DNA of 64,000 bases from Volvox africanus. Its lineage: Eukaryota > Chlorophyta > Chlorophyceae > Chlamydomonadales > Volvocaceae. Numbering within the stretch: the first letter of the stretch is position 1; each line of letters starts with the position of its first letter. Shown in pieces: positions 1 to 8,942 of the stretch. The translations under genes and the position numbers were made by a program. The notes under the pieces were generated by a model that was given only the letters and a program-made list of their open reading frames with translations, made no database searches and was not told the DNA's origin. The stretch is taken from positions 1,507,501 through 1,571,500 of the forward strand of contig BSDZ01000112.1 in NCBI GenBank assembly GCA_030268105.1, in the 5' to 3' direction.

Positions 1-2
1 CT

Positions 3-2021
3 CGCAAAGGCGTTTTCGTTTCGCTCGAGTCGTGGACGCCGCAATGCCAGCGGGCATTCGAAGAGCTCAAACGAATCGTTGCCGAAGATGTCACCCTTGC
101 ATTCCCCGATTACTCGTTGCCATTTCGTGTTGAGGTAGTGTCTGATGCCTCAATACTTGGAAGCGGCGCTGTATTGTTACAGGAAGGGCGACCGATCGCC
201 TTCACGAGTAAGAAGTTTTCTGGTGCGGAGATTCGCTACATCACCGGGGAACAGGAGCTTCTGGCTGTGCTGCACGCTTTAAAGGAATGGCGCTGTTACC
301 TCGAGGGACGCCCGTTTACTTTAAAGACTGACCATAAGCCCCTAACGTTTTTGCAAAGCGTTCCGACGTTGAACCGCCGTCAAGCTAGGTGGATGGAATA
401 TCTAGCTAGGTTCAACTGCACCTGGGAGTATATTTCTGGTAAATTGAATATTGCCGATGCTCTCAGTCGACATCCGTCGCTACACGCTGCAATTTTGGCA
501 GCGCCCGTCGTGCGGCCGCGTAGCGAGGAGGTTCCGATCGCGACGGACCTCGCGGAGCGGTTGAAGGTTGCCTACAGCGCAGACGCCTGGTTCGCGGACC
601 CGGCTAATGTAGAAAACCTTCGCAAGCAGAATGGCCTTTGGCTACGGACGGAGGGTGCAGCTACGCAAATCGTCGTTCCGAACGACAACGCGCTACGCTA
701 CGACATCCTTGCGCGGTTCCACGAGGACCCGTTAGCAGGACACCCTGGTAGCAAGCGATTGATCGACTTGGTGCAACGTTCCTTTTGGTGGCCTCGTTTG
801 GCTAAGGATGCGGCGAACTTCGTCCAGACATGCAGTCTGTGCCAGCGCAATAAGGCTTTGTCCGGTAAGGGCCATGGGTTGTTGCAACCGTTGCCTGTCC
901 CGGATGCGCCTTGGGAAAGTGTTTCCATGGACTTCGTAGTCGCGCTGCCCAAAACTGAGGGGGGATACGATGCGGTGTTCGTAATGGTCGATCGTCTGAC
1001 TAAGATGGTTCACCTAGCACCATGCACATCATCCTGCACGGCTGAGCAAACCGCACGTTTGTTTTTCGATAATGTGGTTCGGTTACACGGGATTCCCAAA
1101 AATGTGATCTCGGACCGCGGTGGACAGTTCACGTCTAAGTTTTGGGAAGCGCTCTGCAAACTAGTTGGCATGCGCGTCAACCTGAGCACGGCGTATCACC
1201 CGCAGACTGATGGTCAAACCGAACGCACAAACCGCACGTTGGGTGATATGTTGCGCAATTATGCTGGTCGCACACCACTTGTTTGGGATACATATTTGAC
1301 TGCGGCAGAATTCGCGCTTAACAACGCTGTTAACCGCTCTACAGGCAAAAGTCCGTTCTTTCTTAACTACGGGTTTCATCCCGCGCTACCCGTGTGGCGT
1401 GAGTTGGAAGTGAACGTGCCTGCTGCTAAACTTTTTGCCAAGTCTTTTATGTCCCGAATCACAGACGCGAAGTCGTGTTTGGACGCGGCGCAGCAACGAA
1501 CGATGGAATACTATAACAAATCTAAGCAGGATGTGACGTTTTCGGAAGGGCAACTCGTGTTGCTAAGCACCAAGAACTTGCGTTCCTTGGCCGACGGATC
1601 CCGAAAACTCTTACCCCGCTGGATTGGTCCGTATCCTGTCATGCGCATGGTTGGGAATGTGGCTGTGGAGCTTGCATTGCCCGCTGATATGACCATTCAC
1701 CCCACGTTTCACGTATCGCTTGTTCGTCCGTATCGTGGTACGGAACCCGTCCCTGAGCCTGCTAACGCCCCCGCAGCGATCGAACCAGTTCCCGAGACCT
1801 GGATCGCTGGTAAACAGAAGTTTTACGATGTGGAGCGGGTGTTAGACTATCGCGCGCGTCGTGTGGGCCGACACCGACGTAAGCGAACAGTACACGAGTA
1901 CTTGGTTAAGTGGACAGGGTATACCGACGAGCACAACTCATGGGAACCGGCACGCAACTTCTCACAGGACATGAAACCCCTGCTCGAAGAAGCCCGCAAA
2001 CGTGCCACACAAGCCCAATGA
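3..2021 (+). CDS. pol: Ty3/gypsy Pol, C-terminal 672 residues (partial at 5' edge)
   Basis: Polyprotein that copies and integrates the element. The frame is open from base 3, so there is no start in the window. Residues here are counted from base 3. The first 45 residues are the end of RT (WTPQCQRAFEELK then LAFPDY). RNase H carries D48 (SDAS), E85 (GEQELLAV), D110 (TDHKPL) and D152 (IADALSRH). Integrase has an HHCC zinc motif (H240, H247, C277, C280) and the catalytic triad D310, D371, E407 with 35 residues between the last two. A GPY/F module follows (GPY at 542-544), then a chromodomain at about 607-665 (YLVKWTGY, NSWEP), expected to bind modified histone H3 and steer integration. Stop TGA at 2019-2021. 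All visible catalytic residues are present. Confidence 0.95.
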   Translation, partial: RKGVFVSLESWTPQCQRAFEELKRIVAEDVTLAFPDYSLPFRVEVVSDASILGSGAVLLQEGRPIAFTSKKFSGAEIRYITGEQELLAVLHALKEWRCYLEGRPFTLKTDHKPLTFLQSVPTLNRRQARWMEYLARFNCTWEYISGKLNIADALSRHPSLHAAILAAPVVRPRSEEVPIATDLAERLKVAYSADAWFADPANVENLRKQNGLWLRTEGAATQIVVPNDNALRYDILARFHEDPLAGHPGSKRLIDLVQRSFWWPRLAKDAANFVQTCSLCQRNKALSGKGHGLLQPLPVPDAPWESVSMDFVVALPKTEGGYDAVFVMVDRLTKMVHLAPCTSSCTAEQTARLFFDNVVRLHGIPKNVISDRGGQFTSKFWEALCKLVGMRVNLSTAYHPQTDGQTERTNRTLGDMLRNYAGRTPLVWDTYLTAAEFALNNAVNRSTGKSPFFLNYGFHPALPVWRELEVNVPAAKLFAKSFMSRITDAKSCLDAAQQRTMEYYNKSKQDVTFSEGQLVLLSTKNLRSLADGSRKLLPRWIGPYPVMRMVGNVAVELALPADMTIHPTFHVSLVRPYRGTEPVPEPANAPAAIEPVPETWIAGKQKFYDVERVLDYRARRVGRHRRKRTVHEYLVKWTGYTDEHNSWEPARNFSQDMKPLLEEARKRATQAQ

Positions 2022-2065
2022 CCCCTGCAGTCGATGCTGTATGATGCAGCGAGGACGCTGCATAC

Positions 2066-2076
2066 GGGAGGGGGGA
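2066..2076 (+). other. Polypurine tract of the gypsy element
   Basis: The run gggagggggga lies 4 bases before the TGTTG start of the 3' LTR. This is the expected primer site for plus-strand DNA synthesis. Called from position and composition. Confidence 0.8.
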
Positions 2077-2182
2077 TAATTGTTGTGCTACGGTTCATTT
2101 CCCATCGACGCGTAGGTCGACGTGATCCTATGAGTCGAAGTGCTTTTGTGATGAACGCATTACATATGAATGAATCTGCATG

Positions 2183-2210
2183 ATATAAATGTATTCGCAT
2201 ACATTTATAT
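2183..2210. repeat. Perfect 12-bp inverted repeat, 4-base loop
   Basis: ATATAAATGTAT, loop TCGC, then the exact complement. Lies early in the gypsy 3' LTR, likely U3; it could be a cruciform or a protein-binding palindrome. Function unknown. Confidence 0.85.
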
Positions 2211-2326
2211 ATGCATCTGGCATGTTGTCATTGATCCATCGCGACATCGCATCATGGCAAATCCGCCTAGCATGCATGAATAACCGAAGCATTGAAGTGC
2301 GCATTATGCTCGTGCTACAAAACGAT

Positions 2327-2355
2327 AAGTAATATTATCTGATATAATATTACTT
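2327..2355. repeat. Perfect 12-bp inverted repeat, 5-base loop
   Basis: AAGTAATATTAT, loop CTGAT, then the exact complement, in the gypsy LTR 117 bases after the previous palindrome. A weaker 7-bp palindrome (CCGGATA/TATCCGG) follows at 2408-2425. Function unknown. Confidence 0.85.
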
Positions 2356-2901
2356 CATTAAAGCACACGTTGAGAGCGCCGCACTCGTCGCGATGCATGC
2401 CCTGCAACCGGATATCGTTATCCGGACCCTTGCATCATGCGAATGCCGGGAAGGCTTACACGTTGTTATGCGTAGACATCGCCTAGACGCAGTAGGGTTG
2501 TCACATCTAGGATCGGCCTCCTGATGTGAATCGTACGGCATTGCGATGCTGCGAGTATAACAGATGCGAGGACGGCTAAGCTAGACATTGGATACCGGAG
2601 AACACTTGTGTGTTCTACATTACTTTTGCTATACGATATCCTACTTAGCCCGAGCTAAAGCCTGAACTTCGCTAATCACCGCCGCGTGATGATTGCTTGC
2701 TTCCGGCGCTGACGGCGATTTCGTCCATTGCATCGTTCTGATCCGTAATACTGTAAGTTATATCTCTCTTCGTCTTGAAGTCTTCCGCTGTCTCTGTTTG
2801 CTCTCGCTTGCCTTGCTGTACTTGCAAGTGCTCGCGCATCGGTGTCGATAGTCTCCAAACGTGCAGATACTCATGAGCAAACGCGAACGAGAGGTACAAC
2901 A

Positions 2902-3151
2902 GCACCTACCACCAGCAACTTCCTACCACTTGGCGGCTGCTCAGCACCTATCACCTTGCACACTGCAACTGCCTGTCACAACTGCCGCCCTGCAACTGCT
3001 AGATAGGTAACTGTGACGGTTTGCACCGTCCACAACTTAACAGACACATGTTGGAAGTTAGGAATATAGACCTCAAGGAGATGTATTCAGCCCTAGGTCT
3101 GAGGGTTTTGCCTTTCCTTTCTTATATGAGAGCAACTCTCTCGCGTCAATT
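2902..3151. repeat. Array unit 0, right end only
   Basis: Remainder of the unit cut by the gypsy insertion: the U3 half of a minus-oriented LTR (2902-3042, ending CTTAACA) and the 109-bp spacer (3043-3151). The left part of this unit should lie upstream of the gypsy 5' LTR, outside the window. Confidence 0.9.
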
Positions 3152-6099
3152 TGTTAAGTTCTGGACGGTGCAAACCGTCGCTGTTACCTATCTAGCAGTT
3201 GCAGGGCGGCAAGGTGGTAGCTGTGACAGGCAGTTGCAGGGTGCAAGGTGGTAGGTGCTGGACAGCTGCCAAGTGGTAGAAAGTTGCTGGTGGTAGGTGC
3301 TAGGTAGGTACCCAAGGGGAGACACTTGACTGCATAGACACGTGACTGCAGTGCGTTGGGAGTGGTTGATCAGAAGCCATTAGTAGTATTGAAGGGTGCC
3401 TGAACTCTGCAGTAGTTACCCAACAGCTAGCAATCGTCTAGTATCTCATACTTCTGACCTCTTCTGACTACTGTAATACTTCATAGCAGCAGTATACTTG
3501 CTCTATCTCCTTTACACAATTATCCCACCTATCCAATAGGTGGGCGTGTTAAGGAGATAGAGGAAGTATACTGCTGCTCCTTCACTCGGCTACACCCATA
3601 CAAACTTACTAATAACCACCTGCAAAACTATATTATTTGATAATGAGTGCATTAAATCTTCATTAGCAAATAAGCCGCTGTTTGTAATACTGTCTTGTTT
3701 GTACAAACTTACGCTTGTGATTAAATTAGCCAAAATTGGTGCAAACTCATCTTTAAAAATCGATACCAAACTTAAATTTCTAAAGATTTAATTTCGACAT
3801 TAACAGACGGGGTTTTTGATGAGGTAACAAGATGGCAAAATCGGCCACTTGATAGCGTTTATATTTGGACTGTATCCATGTAAAGTCCCGGGATAATAAT
3901 ATTGTAATTAACAAGGCTGTGTTTTTAACCGCTCCATTCAGTAAGAAAGTTAGGTGTAAAATATTCCATAAAAAAATACTTTTAAAACCCATCCCACAAA
4001 CTAAAATGCTATTTAACTTTAAGGTTAAAAGATGATAAACCCTGGTTATACTATTCTCACTTACTCGTAACAGATATTGCTGTAAGTTTTTTAGGCACGG
4101 CAACACTTATATTTGACTTCACCTAAAGCCTTTGTCATCGCATCAGCCACCATCTTCTCCGTGGGGCAGCAATTCGCTCAACCTCCCACCTAGCGACCCG
4201 CTCTCTGACAAAATGATGCATGACATCAATGTGTTTTGACCGTTGGGACGTCAGGCAAGGGCCCGAATAGTGATATTCGGTTGCTGAACAATCACTGCGA
4301 CCTCCACACTTCATACACTCGCGAACCATATGCGGTAAACGTTGTGTAATGATATAAGAAATATTATTTCTCGGCGATTCCTAACAATATGATGCCTTGC
4401 ACCGTAATCTCTCAGAATTTGTTAATCTCGCTAAATCGCTACCATTATATGTATTTAATGTAATAGTCAGCTAAGCGCCCGGCCCCTCCCTGGGCCGTAT
4501 TACTTGCTGTCATTCATTTGTATATGAGTGTTGCTCAATCTGAACATTTAGAACCTGTACATATGACTTTACAACAAAGAACTCTGAAGTGCATACATGG
4601 CTGTTCATGGCTAATTTTCTAATGATCTAACTATCTAATTATATTCTCGAGCAGCAAGCTGCCGGAGTGAGCAAGTCTGGGTAACGATCCGGGAAATTTG
4701 GAAAAAGCAAACCAATAGTAGCCAGGCAACAATGTCGCCAGATGGACCCGAACAAAGCAACCAAGAGCCACAGTTACACATCGAGCAGGCCCCCAAAATA
4801 GCCTTATCCGGCAAGCATAAGGCATAGCAGCTTGGCGTAGGCGTGAAAATTGACCATGAAAAGGAGCATGGGTAAGACGATGATGAACCGAATGCTTTCC
4901 AAATCCAGACATACTACAAGGCAGAATAGTTAAATTGTTGCACAGGATGGAATTGTACAACGAATTCACGCCACAATTTTCAGCACGGTTATTAATTTGT
5001 CATCGTATCAAGAATGTCATGCACATTCCTAACCGAAATTGTTTCATGGCTCGTGTTTCTGTTATTCTCCGTTATTTCTTATGCACATTGTTGAGTTGTG
5101 CGGTACAAGACGTTTATGGTAAATTTTGGATTGCCGGCATGTGAAAGGCCCAAGATTGGAGCCTGGATGACCTGTGCCACTAGACGGGGACTGCCTTGAC
5201 GGGCATAGGAAATGCCAGGGGCCAGCGGCTGTACAGTTGCAAAATGATAATAAGACTACGTTGACGCCGATCACACGGCTTATATTGCCGGAGTTGACGT
5301 GAGATCACACGATGGGAAAGGACAGATTGGCTGACCCCTTCGTGTCTTAACAATTGTGTAATGTGGTCTTTCACGTTTGAAGCAGTGATGGAGGAACACG
5401 GACTTGACAGATGGTTAAGACGAAGACATTGCAAAAGACGTCAAATATATAATGCATGACGTCAAATATATAATTAAAGCTGCAACAACTGCGAGCTGAG
5501 CCTGGGAGAGCAACCTCATTCTCAACACCCAGCTTTTGGCTTTTGAAAAGAGAATAGAAACGGAGCAGAAATCGGAGGAATCATTTGCGTTTGCAAATCG
5601 GAGGAAGCAAACAACGCTGGACAAGGGAGCAACCGTGGCGGGTGTTAAGGAGATAGAGGAAGTATACCGCTGCAATGATGTATTACAGTAGTCAGAAGAG
5701 GTCAGAAGTATAAGACACTAGACGATTGCTAGCTGTTGGGTGACTATTGCAGAGCTCAGGTACCCTTAAATACTAGTTCTAATGGCTTCTGATCAACAAC
5801 TCCCTGGAGCACTGCAGTATGCAGCTCTCTACCATTGGGTAGTTGCCCAGCACCTACCACCAGCAACTTCCTACCACTTGGCGGCTGCTCAGCACCTATC
5901 ACCTTGCACACTGCAACTGCCTGTCACAACTGCCGCCCTGCAACTGCTAGATAGGTAACTGTGACGGTTTGCACCGTCCACAACTTAACAGACACATGTT
6001 GGAAGTTAGGAATATAGACCTCAAGGAGATGTATTCAGCCCTAGGTCTGAGGGTTTTGCCTTTCCTTTCTTATATGAGAGCAACTCTCTCGCGTCAATT
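3152..6099. repeat. Array unit 1 (2948 bp)
   Basis: Plus LTR 3152-3518, hairpin arms 3485-3518 and 3547-3578, pol relic about 4091-4290 (minus), gag relic 5312-5642 (plus), minus LTR 5643-5990, spacer 5991-6099. Markers: gattaaattag tract (short), GGGCCGTATT, long ATATATAATT tract, gaagacatt, gcaaacaacg. The same marker set recurs in units 4 and 11 apart from GGGCCA in unit 11. Confidence 0.95.
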
Positions 6100-6466
6100 T
6101 GTTAAGTTCTGGACGGTGCAAACCGTCGCTGTTACCTATCTAGCAGTTGCAGGGCGGCAAGGTGGTAGCTGTGACAGGCAGTTGCAGGGTGCAAGGTGGT
6201 AGGTGCTGGACAGCTGCCAAGTGGTAGGAAGTTGCTGGTGGTAGGTGCTAGGTAGGTACCCAAGGGGAGACACTTGACTGCATAGACACGTGACTGCAGT
6301 GCGTTGGGAGTGGTTGATCAGAAGCCATGAGTAGTATTGAAGGGTGCCTGAACTCTGCAGTAGTTACCCAACAGCTAGCAATCGTCTAGTATCTCATACT
6401 TCTGACCTCTTCTGACTACTGTAATACTTCATAGCAGCAGTATACTTGCTCTATCTCCTTTACACA
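6100..6466 (+). repeat. Plus-oriented LTR of the array unit (367 bp)
   Basis: Begins TGTTAAGTTCTGGACGG and ends TATCTCCTTTACACA. Its second half (ATTGAAGGGTGCC to the end) aligns with the R-U5 part of the 303-bp LTR of copia copy 1, and its first half with the U3 of copia copy 3. The U3 repeats a GGTGGTAGGTGCT-like motif. The terminal CTTAACA is altered to TTTACACA, so this LTR has lost the canonical inner end. No primer-binding site follows: the next bases are attatccc, where copy 1 has ggttatgagccc. The equivalent LTR starts each unit. Confidence 0.9.
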
Positions 6467-6526
6467 ATTATCCCACCTATCCAATAGGTGGGCGTGTTAA
6501 GGAGATAGAGGAAGTATACTGCTGCT
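6433..6526. repeat. Nested hairpin at the inner end of the plus LTR
   Basis: The last 34 bases of the LTR (6433-6466) are followed after 28 bases by an inverted copy of an LTR end (6495-6526, TGTTAAGGAGATAGAGG and on). Inside the gap lies a perfect 9-bp stem, CCCACCTAT / ATAGGTGGG, with loop CCA (6472-6492). The whole could extrude as a cruciform. The bases GTGGGCG just before TGTTAAG resemble the polypurine tract to LTR junction of the intact copia (GGGGGCG then TGTTAAG). Present in every unit that keeps this region. Confidence 0.85.
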
Positions 6527-7042
6527 CCTTCACTCGGCTACACCCATACAAACTTACTAATAACCACCTGCAAAACTATATTATTTGATAATGAGTGCAT
6601 TAAATCTTCATTAGCAAATAAGCCGCTGTTTGTAATACTGTCTTGTTTGTACAAACTTACGCTTGTAATTGATTTAATTAGCCAAAATTGGTGCAAACTC
6701 ATCTTTAAAAATCGATACCAAACTTAAATTTCTAAAGATTTAATTTCGACATTAACAGACGGGGTTTTTGATGAGGTAACAAGATGGCAAAATCGGCCAC
6801 TTGATAGCGTTTATATTTGGACTGTATCCATGTAAAGTCCCGGGATAATAATATTGTAATTAACAAGGCTGTGTTTTTAACCGCTCCATTCAGTAAGAAA
6901 GTTAGGTGTAAAATATTCCATAAAAAAATACTTTTAAAACCCATCCCACAAACTAAAATGCTATTTAACTTTAAGGTTAAAAGATGATAAACCCTGGTTA
7001 TACTATTCTCACTTACTCGTAACAGATATTGCTGTAAGTTTT
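6527..7042. other. AT-rich stretch of the array unit, unassigned
   Basis: About 0.5 kb of AT-rich sequence between the hairpin and the pol relic. A minus-strand open frame of 108 codons crosses it in every unit but starts at TTG inside the pol relic and has no recognisable domain. On the minus strand it lies where a 3' untranslated region would follow the pol stop. It carries the 4-bp length variant (gattaaattag versus aattgatttaattag) that distinguishes unit types. I see no gene or RNA here. Confidence 0.6.
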
Positions 7043-7240
7043 TTAGGCACGGCAACACTTATATTTGACTTCACCTAAAGCCTTTGTCATCGCATCAGCC
7101 ACCATCTTCTCCGTGGGGCAGCAATTCGCTCAACCTCCCACCTAGCGACCCGCTCTCTGACAAAATGATGCATGACATCAATGTGTTTTGACCGTTGGGA
7201 CGTCAGGCAAGGGCCCGAATAGTGATATTCGGTTGCTGAA
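7043..7240 (-). pseudogene. Relic of copia RNase H C-terminus
   Basis: Read on the minus strand, LTSQRSKHIDVMHHFVRERV matches the corresponding part of the intact copia Pol (MTSQRSKHIDVMHHLVRERV in copies 2 and 3). After GEVE a 1-bp deletion shifts the frame; in the shifted frame PTEKMVADAMTKALGE continues the match and ends at a TAA (7043-7045). The KHID aspartate survives. Upstream of TSQRSK the similarity fades within about 30 bases. A piece of a decayed element in the orientation opposite to the gag relic of the same unit. Present in all units that retain the region. Confidence 0.9.
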
Positions 7241-7410
7241 CAATCACTGCGACCTCCACACTTCATACACTCGCGAACCATATGCGGTAAACGTTGTGTA
7301 ATGATATAAGAAATATTATTTCTCGGCGATTCCTAACAATATGATGCCTTGCACCGTAATCTCTCAGAATTTGTTAATCTCGCTAAATCGCTACCATTAT
7401 ATGTATTTAA
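7241..7410. other. Unassigned array sequence between pol relic and U5 piece
   Basis: About 170 bases, moderately AT-rich, no open frame or motif I recognise. An ATG on the minus strand at 7279-7281 begins a 64-codon frame that runs into the pol relic (MVRECMKCGG...), but the first 25 or so codons match nothing I know. Confidence 0.5.
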
Positions 7411-7493
7411 TGTAATAGTCAGCTAAGCGCCCGGCCCCTCCCTGGGCCGTATTACTTGCTGTCATTCATTTGTATATGAGTGTTGCTCAATCT
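7411..7493 (-). repeat. LTR U5-end fragment (minus orientation) inside the unit
   Basis: This stretch aligns closely with 53468-53550, the U5 end of the LTR of copia copy 3: shared AGTCAGC, AAGCGCCCGGCCCCT, GGGCCGTATTACTTGCT, GTCATTCAT and GTATATGAGTGTTGCTCA. On the minus strand it ends ...GACTATTACA where copy 3 ends ...GACTTCAACA, so it is a decayed LTR terminus. It contains a small GC hairpin (CGGCCC/GGGCCG), whose last pair is broken in units with GGGCCA. Confidence 0.85.
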
Positions 7494-8263
7494 GAACATT
7501 TAGAACCTGTACATATGACTTTACAACAAAGAACTCTGAAGTGCATACATGGCTGTTCATGGCTAATTTTCTAATGATCTAACTATCTAATTATATTCTC
7601 GAGCAGCAAGCTGCCGGAGTGAGCAAGTCTGGGTAACGATCCGGGAAATTTGGAAAAAGCAAACCAATAGTAGCCAGGCAACAATGTCGCCAGATGGACC
7701 CGAACAAAGCAACCAAGAGCCACAGTTACACATCGAGCAGGCCCCCAAAATAGCCTTATCCGGCAAGCATAAGGCATAGCAGCTTGGCGTAGGCGTGAAA
7801 ATTGACCATGAAAAGGAGCATGGGTAAGACGATGATGAACCGAATGCTTTCCAAATCCAGACATACTACAAGGCAGAATAGTTAAATTGTTGCACAGGAT
7901 GGAATTGTACAACGAATTCACGCCACAATTTTCAGCACGGTTATTAATTTGTCATCGTATCAAGAATGTCATGCACATTCCTAACCGAAATTGTTTCATG
8001 GCTCGTGTTTCTGTTATTCTCCGTTATTTCTTATGCACATTGTTGAGTTGTGCGGTACAAGACGTTTATGGTAAATTTTGGATTGCCGGCATGTGAAAGG
8101 CCCAAGATTGGAGCCTGGATGACCTGTGCCACTAGACGGGGACTGCCTTGACGGGCATAGGAAATGCCAGGGGCCAGCGGCTGTACAGTTGCAAAATGAT
8201 AATAAGACTACGTTGACGCCGATCACACGGCTTATATTGCCGGAGTTGACGTGAGATCACACG
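7494..8263. other. Unassigned 0.77 kb of the array unit
   Basis: No similarity to the copia copies is evident by eye. Open frames here (112 codons minus from GTG, 69 plus from TTG, 70 and 84 minus) recur in all units only because the units are near-identical; none has a recognisable domain. No tRNA or rRNA signature. This block is the part of the unit with the least explained origin; it may be extinct element sequence or captured host DNA. Confidence 0.55.
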
Positions 8264-8594
8264 ATGGGAAAGGACAGATTGGCTGACCCCTTCGTGTCTT
8301 AACAATTGTGTAATGTGGTCTTTCACGTTTGAAGCAGTGATGGAGGAACACGGACTTGACAGATGGTTAAGACGAAGACAATGCAAAAGACGTCAAATAT
8401 ATAATGCATGACGTCAAATATATAATTAAAGCTGCAACAACTGCGAGCTGAGCCTGGGAGAGCAACCTCATTCTCAACACCCAGCTTTTGGCTTTTGAAA
8501 AGAGAATAGAAACGGAGCAGAAATCGGAGGAATCATTTGCGTTTGCAAATCGGAGGAAGCAAAAAACGCTGGACAAGGGAGCAACCGTGGCGGG
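8264..8594 (+). pseudogene. Relic of copia gag (N-terminus and C-terminal part joined)
   Basis: ATGGGAAAGGACAGATTGGC matches the gag start of copia copy 1 (MGKDKLAEP). After a stop and frame change, LNN..W...FE....EH.L.R fits LNNYSTWAYRFENLCAEHNLNR. About 150 bases on, TQLLAFEKRI followed by SFAFANRR resembles AQLLAFEARV and SSAFVSAGR of copia gag, just before the zinc knuckle. The middle of gag is missing, stops interrupt every frame, and the sequence ends abruptly at the minus LTR. It includes the length-variable ATATATAATT tract between two GACGTC sites. Minus-strand open frames here are shadows. Confidence 0.85.
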
Positions 8595-8942
8595 TGTTAA
8601 GGAGATAGAGGAAGTATACCGCTGCAATGATGTATTACAGTAGTCAGAAGAGGTCAGAAGTATAAGACACTAGACGATTGCTAGCTGTTGGGTGACTATT
8701 GCAGAGCTCAGGTACCCTTAAATACTAGTTCTAATGGCTTCTGATCAACAACTCCCTGGAGCACTGCAGTATGCAGCTCTCTACCATTGGGTAGTTGCCC
8801 AGCACCTACCACCAGCAACTTCCTACCACTTGGCGGCTGCTCAGCACCTATCACCTTGCACACTGCAACTGCCTGTCACAACTGCCGCCCTGCAACTGCT
8901 AGATAGGTAACTGTGACGGTTTGCACCGTCCACAACTTAACA
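8595..8942 (-). repeat. Minus-oriented LTR of the array unit (348 bp)
   Basis: On the minus strand it starts TGTTAAGTTGTGGACGG and ends TATCTCCTTAACA, so both canonical TG...CA ends and the 7-bp TGTTAAG/CTTAACA terminal repeats are kept. It aligns with the plus LTR along its whole length (roughly 85% by eye), and its U3-R is nearly identical to the LTR of copia copy 3 while its U5 end resembles copy 1, so it looks recombinant. A TATTTAAGG box lies at the presumed promoter. It faces the plus LTR of the next unit across the 109-bp spacer. Confidence 0.9.

Larger units (their letters stand above)
1..2901 (+). mobile_element. Ty3/gypsy chromovirus LTR retrotransposon, 3' part
   Basis: The element enters from the left edge inside reverse transcriptase and ends with its 3' LTR at 2901. 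Domain order is RT, RNase H, integrase, chromodomain, which is the Ty3/gypsy order, and the chromodomain marks a chromovirus. The 5' LTR, gag, protease and most of RT lie outside the window, so LTR identity and target duplication cannot be checked. The base after the LTR continues the 2.95-kb array in register (2902 corresponds to 5850 one unit later), so this element inserted into an array unit, inside the minus-oriented LTR. The reading frame is undamaged over the visible part, which suggests a fairly young copy. Confidence 0.95.
2081..2901 (+). repeat. 3' LTR of the gypsy element (821 bp)
   Basis: The LTR starts TGTTGTGC just after the polypurine tract and ends GTACAACA at the exact base where array sequence resumes, giving short terminal inverted repeats TGTTG/CAACA. 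It is non-coding. It contains several perfect inverted repeats (2183-2210, 2327-2355, 2408-2425) and a TGTAA at about 2752, a possible poly(A) signal if the host is a green alga. The small minus-strand open frames at 2350-2905 lie wholly in the LTR and are not genes. Confidence 0.85.

Noticed and set aside
698..1696. Minus-strand frames within the gypsy pol
   Set aside because: Shadows of the long, domain-bearing plus frame.
3021..3254. 77-codon plus frame across the spacer
   Set aside because: Starts at TTG inside one LTR and ends inside the next; explained by the inverted LTRs.
3780..4329. 108-codon and 64-codon minus frames repeated in every unit
   Set aside because: The first starts at TTG and has no domain; the second is the frameshifted RNase H relic. 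Recurrence reflects unit identity, not selection.
4631..5675. 112-, 70-, 84- and 86/99-codon minus frames and the 69-codon plus frame in each unit
   Set aside because: Non-ATG starts for several, overlapping one another on both strands, no recognisable domain; two of them lie antisense to the gag relic.
3152..5990. Unit as a classical DNA transposon with terminal inverted repeats
   Set aside because: The inverted termini are copia LTRs with TG...CA ends, and the inside carries gag and pol relics; no transposase is visible.
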